This document shows, piece after piece, positions 60,111 through 64,000 of a stretch of DNA of 64,000 bases. The notes under the pieces are model-generated. The model was not told the origin of the DNA. It worked only from the letters and a program-made list of their open reading frames with translations, and ran no database searches. This DNA is from Sipunculus nudus (lineage: Eukaryota > Annelida > Sipuncula > Golfingiida > Sipunculidae), in the NCBI GenBank assembly GCA_026874595.1, contig CM049319.1, positions 58,846,917 through 58,910,916 on the forward strand, written 5' to 3'. The translations under genes were made by a program, and so were the position numbers. How positions within the stretch are numbered: position 1 is the first letter of the stretch; each line of letters begins with the position of its first letter.

Positions 60111-61639
60111 TTTTCTTTACACGTTTTAAATTATTCAGTTTAAACCACTGAAATGCATGTCGCTATGTATTAATGAAACTTAATGAAATGGGGTTAATTG
60201 CCCACATACTTATCGTTTAATGTCCCCACAGCAAATAAGATGAAAAGACAGCAACTTTTATTCGATCAGCTCGGTTACCTATGCATTTTGAGCGAATGGT
60301 CCAACATGTTAGTTATTAGCTGCACCGACAGGTGTCGCTCGAGTCAAGTCCATCCATGCATATCGAGACCGGTTGCTAAGGACATAAACAAAATGTACCG
60401 TTATTGACAGGTGCTACACGTGAGGGCCGACCCCGGCACTGTCTGGGCGCGTATTATCCACGACACGGGCCGTACCTGAATTAATATGTTATAGCGTTGT
60501 ACGGCGGCACAGTTCGAGAAACCCGGGGACGGTAATTACCTACCTGTACTGACGTCACGGCATTGACGGCGATTTGCTGCGCCAGCTCTTATCTGGAGGT
60601 GCGTATTTTACCCTAAATATCGCTCTGTTCTGTTCGTAAACTGTGGTACGATGGTATATCAATGAATTCCCACGGCCAGGTCACATAAATTAATCAAGAG
60701 CAATTGAGCCCGAGGGAGGCGGGGGGGGGGGGGGAAGCTGTTACATCTGTAGTATATTACAGTGTGATGGTGCATTTAATAATGTCATTGATAATTTGTA
60801 TGTTTGGATATATAAATTGTGTGCATATTATAAAAAAATTAATAAACATATCAATTAAAACTTATTTGATAGCATCGTTTGAGGAAGTGTATAGCAGGGT
60901 ACCATACTATATAGAAGTACTGGTGCTAGCTTTCTCCGGATGGACCGAATTTACTTTAACTGCTATCTTTGACAAAAAGCACGTGACGAAATTCAGGAAC
61001 AGGATATCATTTTCGATGAGAACAATTTCAATAACAAAAATGTGACAATTTTCAGGCAGTCATCCATACAAGGTTGAATTAAGAGTTTTTATATAAAAGG
61101 TAAAACGGTGTAGAAAGGCCTGCATCATTACTTTTTTTTAAAGGATAGTTCCATGGCCTTTTGGTGGCATTGTCTATTGAAGGGGGATGAAGGTATCCAT
61201 GTATATGTTAAGAATTATATGTAATTATTAACATTGCGCATCTTGCTAATTTTCATGAAACGCTCCGTTGAAGAAATTATCATAAAATACACGGTATTCA
61301 ATACTTAGAGAATTAGACAAACGCAGCTCATATATACGTCATTTGAGATTATTGTGTGACCTACCGGAGTGTATGTTTAACCCCCCCCCCCCCCCACACA
61401 CACACACTTAAATTAATTATTTATTTTTAACACCGGACCTCACAAGTCGCAGTTCCGTAAATATACATAGTATGCTGTATATACCACAACTATACTACTC
61501 CTACTACAACAACTACTGATACCACTGTTATTGCTACTTATGATAATAATAATAATAAGTAGGAATGCGAACATCAGCCATGGGGGATAGGGTCCTATTG
61601 CGGCATGCTCCTAAAACCATGTTTGCATGCACTTGTTTG
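60111..61639. other. Unassigned sequence
   Basis: No gene was recognised. A G-run lies at about 60720-60734 and a C-run then (CA)n at about 61381-61408. A 113-codon frame starting next to the G-run has no recognisable domain. Confidence 0.3.
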
Positions 61640-61890
61640 GCCCATATTCCAATTTTCATTCGTGCATAAGTGACCTTACATTTGTGAATTTTCCTGGATG
61701 ACATTCCTGGTTCCGGATTGGGTGCCAGATCAACACCAAAGTCTAATCCATTCTTCATTGCCCATTCCCTGAATGCCCTGGGTATTTCATGAGAATCCGT
61801 TCATGATTGCGTGAGTCTTTTAATGAACAAACAAACATACACACAAACAGACACACTAACGGGGATGGATGCATACCCTTATGACAGAGG
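61640..61890 (+). repeat. Interspersed repeat, second copy
   Basis: GCCCATATTCCAATTTTCAT, GATTGCGTGAGTC and GAACAAACAAACA parallel the intron 4 copy at 33690-34000. Confidence 0.6.
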
Positions 61891-62887
61891 AAATAATATA
61901 TCACTCGATAACTTGATAAGAAGGAATATGTTGCATGGAGAAAGCAGATTAAAATAAACACATGTATACATATGAACTCATCATTGATAAGTTCCAAAGT
62001 TCGACTTTCTCACAGCTAATAAAGGAAACTCAATACATACTTGTATTTACATTAGCTATCTGTAAGGCCAGACTTGAACTATATTAATACCAACGCTAGC
62101 TGCTTGTCGTTAAAAGTAAAGGCAATTTCAAGGCAAGTGTCTACACGTATAGGCCGGTGGTGTTATCATCACTGTCGGCAAAGCTGGTGTACAAGTAGTA
62201 CGTTTATAACCAGGGGGTCGGAGTGCTGCGACCAGCATTCACACAAATCGATCGATTTTCAACTGCCCCTTGTGAGTGTGTTTGTACTGTACATACCTCG
62301 AGGTGTCGTGTTAACAAAGTAAGGTAAGACGGGACAAGCTCACTGCAAGTGCCACATACCCTTATTTAAGTATAAGGATCGGCTTTATCAATAGCGATAG
62401 ATGTTAATAGTATTAGAATATATCTTCGTGCCCGCCTATGCGCTGCACGCAGTAATAATTAGGTTTTCCATCCGTCTGTCGGGCCGTCTGGCAGTCTACT
62501 CTTTCGCACGCATTACTTTAAGCAGTTCAAGTCATTCAAACAATTGTTATAAAAAAATGCTGAGCAAACATTCACAACGTTTAGAGAATGTACGCTTTAG
62601 ACTAAAATCCAATTTGCTCACCAGGCAACGATCCCTTATTATCTCACGAACTGTTCAAGCAATTGTCATGAAACGTAGTAAAGATTCACACCCTTGTTGG
62701 GATCTTCCAAATCGAGAGTCAGACTCGTCGGAAAGCCAATATGACCACCAGGCATTGATCTTTGAACTCATTTTTTGTGCATATATGATCTAAAGAACCG
62801 GTTAGGTCATTGCCTGAAAGTTTTCAATTTAATATGGTTGCCAGATAAATATATTTAAATCCTTTCGCGAGCATTATCTCAATAACC
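61891..62887. other. Unassigned sequence
   Basis: 62450-62760 has CCGTCTGTCGGGCCGTCTGG and CTCACGAACTGTTCAAGCAA text that looks like a decayed dispersed repeat. The 130-codon frame there (62401-62793) is not supported. Confidence 0.3.
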
Positions 62888-63010
62888 GTATGTTACGAAG
62901 ACAAATTGCTCAGGGGAAAATTCTGGGCCGATCCGGGATTCGAACCCATGTCGGTGGCGCACATGTCCGGCGTTCCAACCGCTTCGCTATTTCGGTCCGC
63001 TCTTATGTCA
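62888..63010 (-). repeat. tRNA-derived SINE-like element
   Basis: On the - strand an A box TAGCGAAGCGG (62979-62989) is followed by a B box GGGTTCGAATCCC (62935-62947) at tRNA-like spacing. A non-tRNA tail (GAATTTTCCCCTGAGC) follows. The 3' acceptor pairing of a real tRNA is not obvious, so a SINE is preferred. Confidence 0.7.
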
Positions 63011-63137
63011 CCCCGTAACACACCCCCTCTTTAGACCGTTTTGCTATCAAAACAAGACTAATTATCCCAGGAGTCACACTTTGGTGAGCTTATTCCCTGG
63101 GCCAAAGTCTACTGTCACATTGGACGAGCCCCCATTT

Positions 63138-63262
63138 TGTTACGAAGACAAATTGCTCAGGGGAAAATACTGGGCCGGGATTCGAACCCATGTCGGTGGC
63201 GCTAGAAAAGCAAGCTTCATTGGCGAGACAGTTTGGTCCGCTTTTATGTCACCCCGTAACAC
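63138..63262 (-). repeat. Second SINE-like copy, A box lost
   Basis: TGTTACGAAGACAAATTGCT and the B box (63178-63190) match the first copy, and so does the far end (GGTCCGCTTTTATGTCACCC). The A-box stretch is replaced by AAAGCAAGCTTCATTGGCGA. Confidence 0.7.
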
Positions 63263-64000
63263 CGTATTACAAAAACTATGACACCATGACAAAATAAATC
63301 TCACGGGACAACTGCAATTAGCCAGTCAGATGTCATTCAAATAATTTCAGACCAATGACGTGCCTTGTGTGGCGATGAGAGAGCATTAATAAAATGCTGG
63401 GTATAGTTTTCCATCGGCTGGTCAAATATCGTTTTGGCAAAGACAAAGGGAGATCTGTGGATTTAGATACAAGACATACGATTTTTTTCTTTGTGAAGGT
63501 AAGCGCCTTAATTTTTTTAATGCTGACTCGTCTAAGTCTTCAACTAAGTATTTACATCTGCAGAATTCCATTTCGGTTTGGGACAACATGACAGGGCGGT
63601 AGCATCCACTTCCTGTCATTTTATTTTATATCGTGGTGTCACCCCGGCCCGATGTCTACCGCACCTGCAGGTCCTAGGAGTCTACTAGTCTCAATTGCTT
63701 GTCCATAAGACCGAGTACGGCTGTAGTGTACAGCTTTCCCATTAAAAGCACTCACTGTGAAAAATTGCACCTCGCCCCGGCAGAGATTTAAACTTATGAC
63801 CTCCCGACTTTGAGACCTGTGCTGTACCCTTGGACTGCAGAAGCTGGTACATTTTACCGTGCTGCTGTGTTGATACAGCGCTAAGGACACAGCAATAATG
63901 ATAAAAATAATAGTTCTTCGGAATCGCCGCTCCTGTTTTCACGATGAGCATCACTATTAATCAGTGAGTCTTCAGTATTACTGCCGCTAATTTATGTTCT
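63263..64000. other. Unassigned sequence at right edge
   Basis: No gene was recognised apart from a tRNA-like stretch at 63752-63850. Confidence 0.3.
63752..63850 (-). repeat. Possible tRNA-derived SINE remnant
   Basis: On the - strand, GGTACAGCACAGGTCTCAAA then AGTTTAAATCTC resemble degraded A-box and B-box arms at about the right spacing. Weak evidence. Confidence 0.35.

Noticed and set aside
60704-61045. 113-codon open frame
   Set aside because: It begins beside a G-run and has no recognisable domain or splice partner.
62401-62793. 130-codon open frame
   Set aside because: It lies in decayed repeat-like text, and the translation matches no family I recognise.

Overview
The window is from an animal genome, most likely a marine invertebrate. 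A lophotrochozoan such as a mollusc is my best guess, but the sequence alone does not settle the phylum. It is AT-rich, has GT-AG introns of 1-3 kb, and is dominated by non-autonomous transposable elements, microsatellites and one minisatellite. I see no prokaryotic genes, rRNA genes or intact tRNA genes.

The only convincing host gene family is glutathione S-transferase kappa (GSTK, DsbA-like thioredoxin fold). One complete gene lies on the + strand in eight exons from 27432 to 42219 and encodes a predicted 224-residue protein. Its last three coding exons are present a second time at 367-2353; the 5' part of that paralogue lies beyond the left edge. A third copy of the last exon alone, with about 1.2 kb of matching flanks, sits at 19411-19502. 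The window therefore holds a same-orientation GSTK cluster with at least two genes and a remnant, spread apart by repeats.

The rest is mostly mobile DNA. (a) Left part, 2.3-9.8 kb: two decayed non-LTR retrotransposon pieces facing opposite ways, and a 2.1-kb terminal-inverted-repeat element flanked by a near-perfect 8-bp target duplication (hAT-like). (b) 9.8-17.2 kb: a MITE, a 33-copy 24-bp minisatellite, a nested stack of elements built on a 270-bp foldback repeat, and a second TIR element. (c) 17.2-49.2 kb: at least five sequence-unrelated families that share one layout. Each has a short motif at the left end, a matching inverted motif near the right end, a terminal hairpin, and tandem core units between them. 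This is the layout reported for Helentron-associated elements (HINE/DINE). Several families carry the dyad GGTGGCGCCACC in every core unit. These elements fill introns 1, 2, 3, 4 and 7 of the complete GSTK gene. (d) 49.7-57.0 kb: a TA-flanked TIR element and a 4.6-kb near-palindrome (52427-57017) with its own central palindrome. (e) 57-64 kb: mostly unassigned, with tRNA-derived SINE-like copies near the right end.

Coordinates of exons are base-exact where GT/AG and reading frame agree. Borders of repeats are by eye and may be off by tens of bases.
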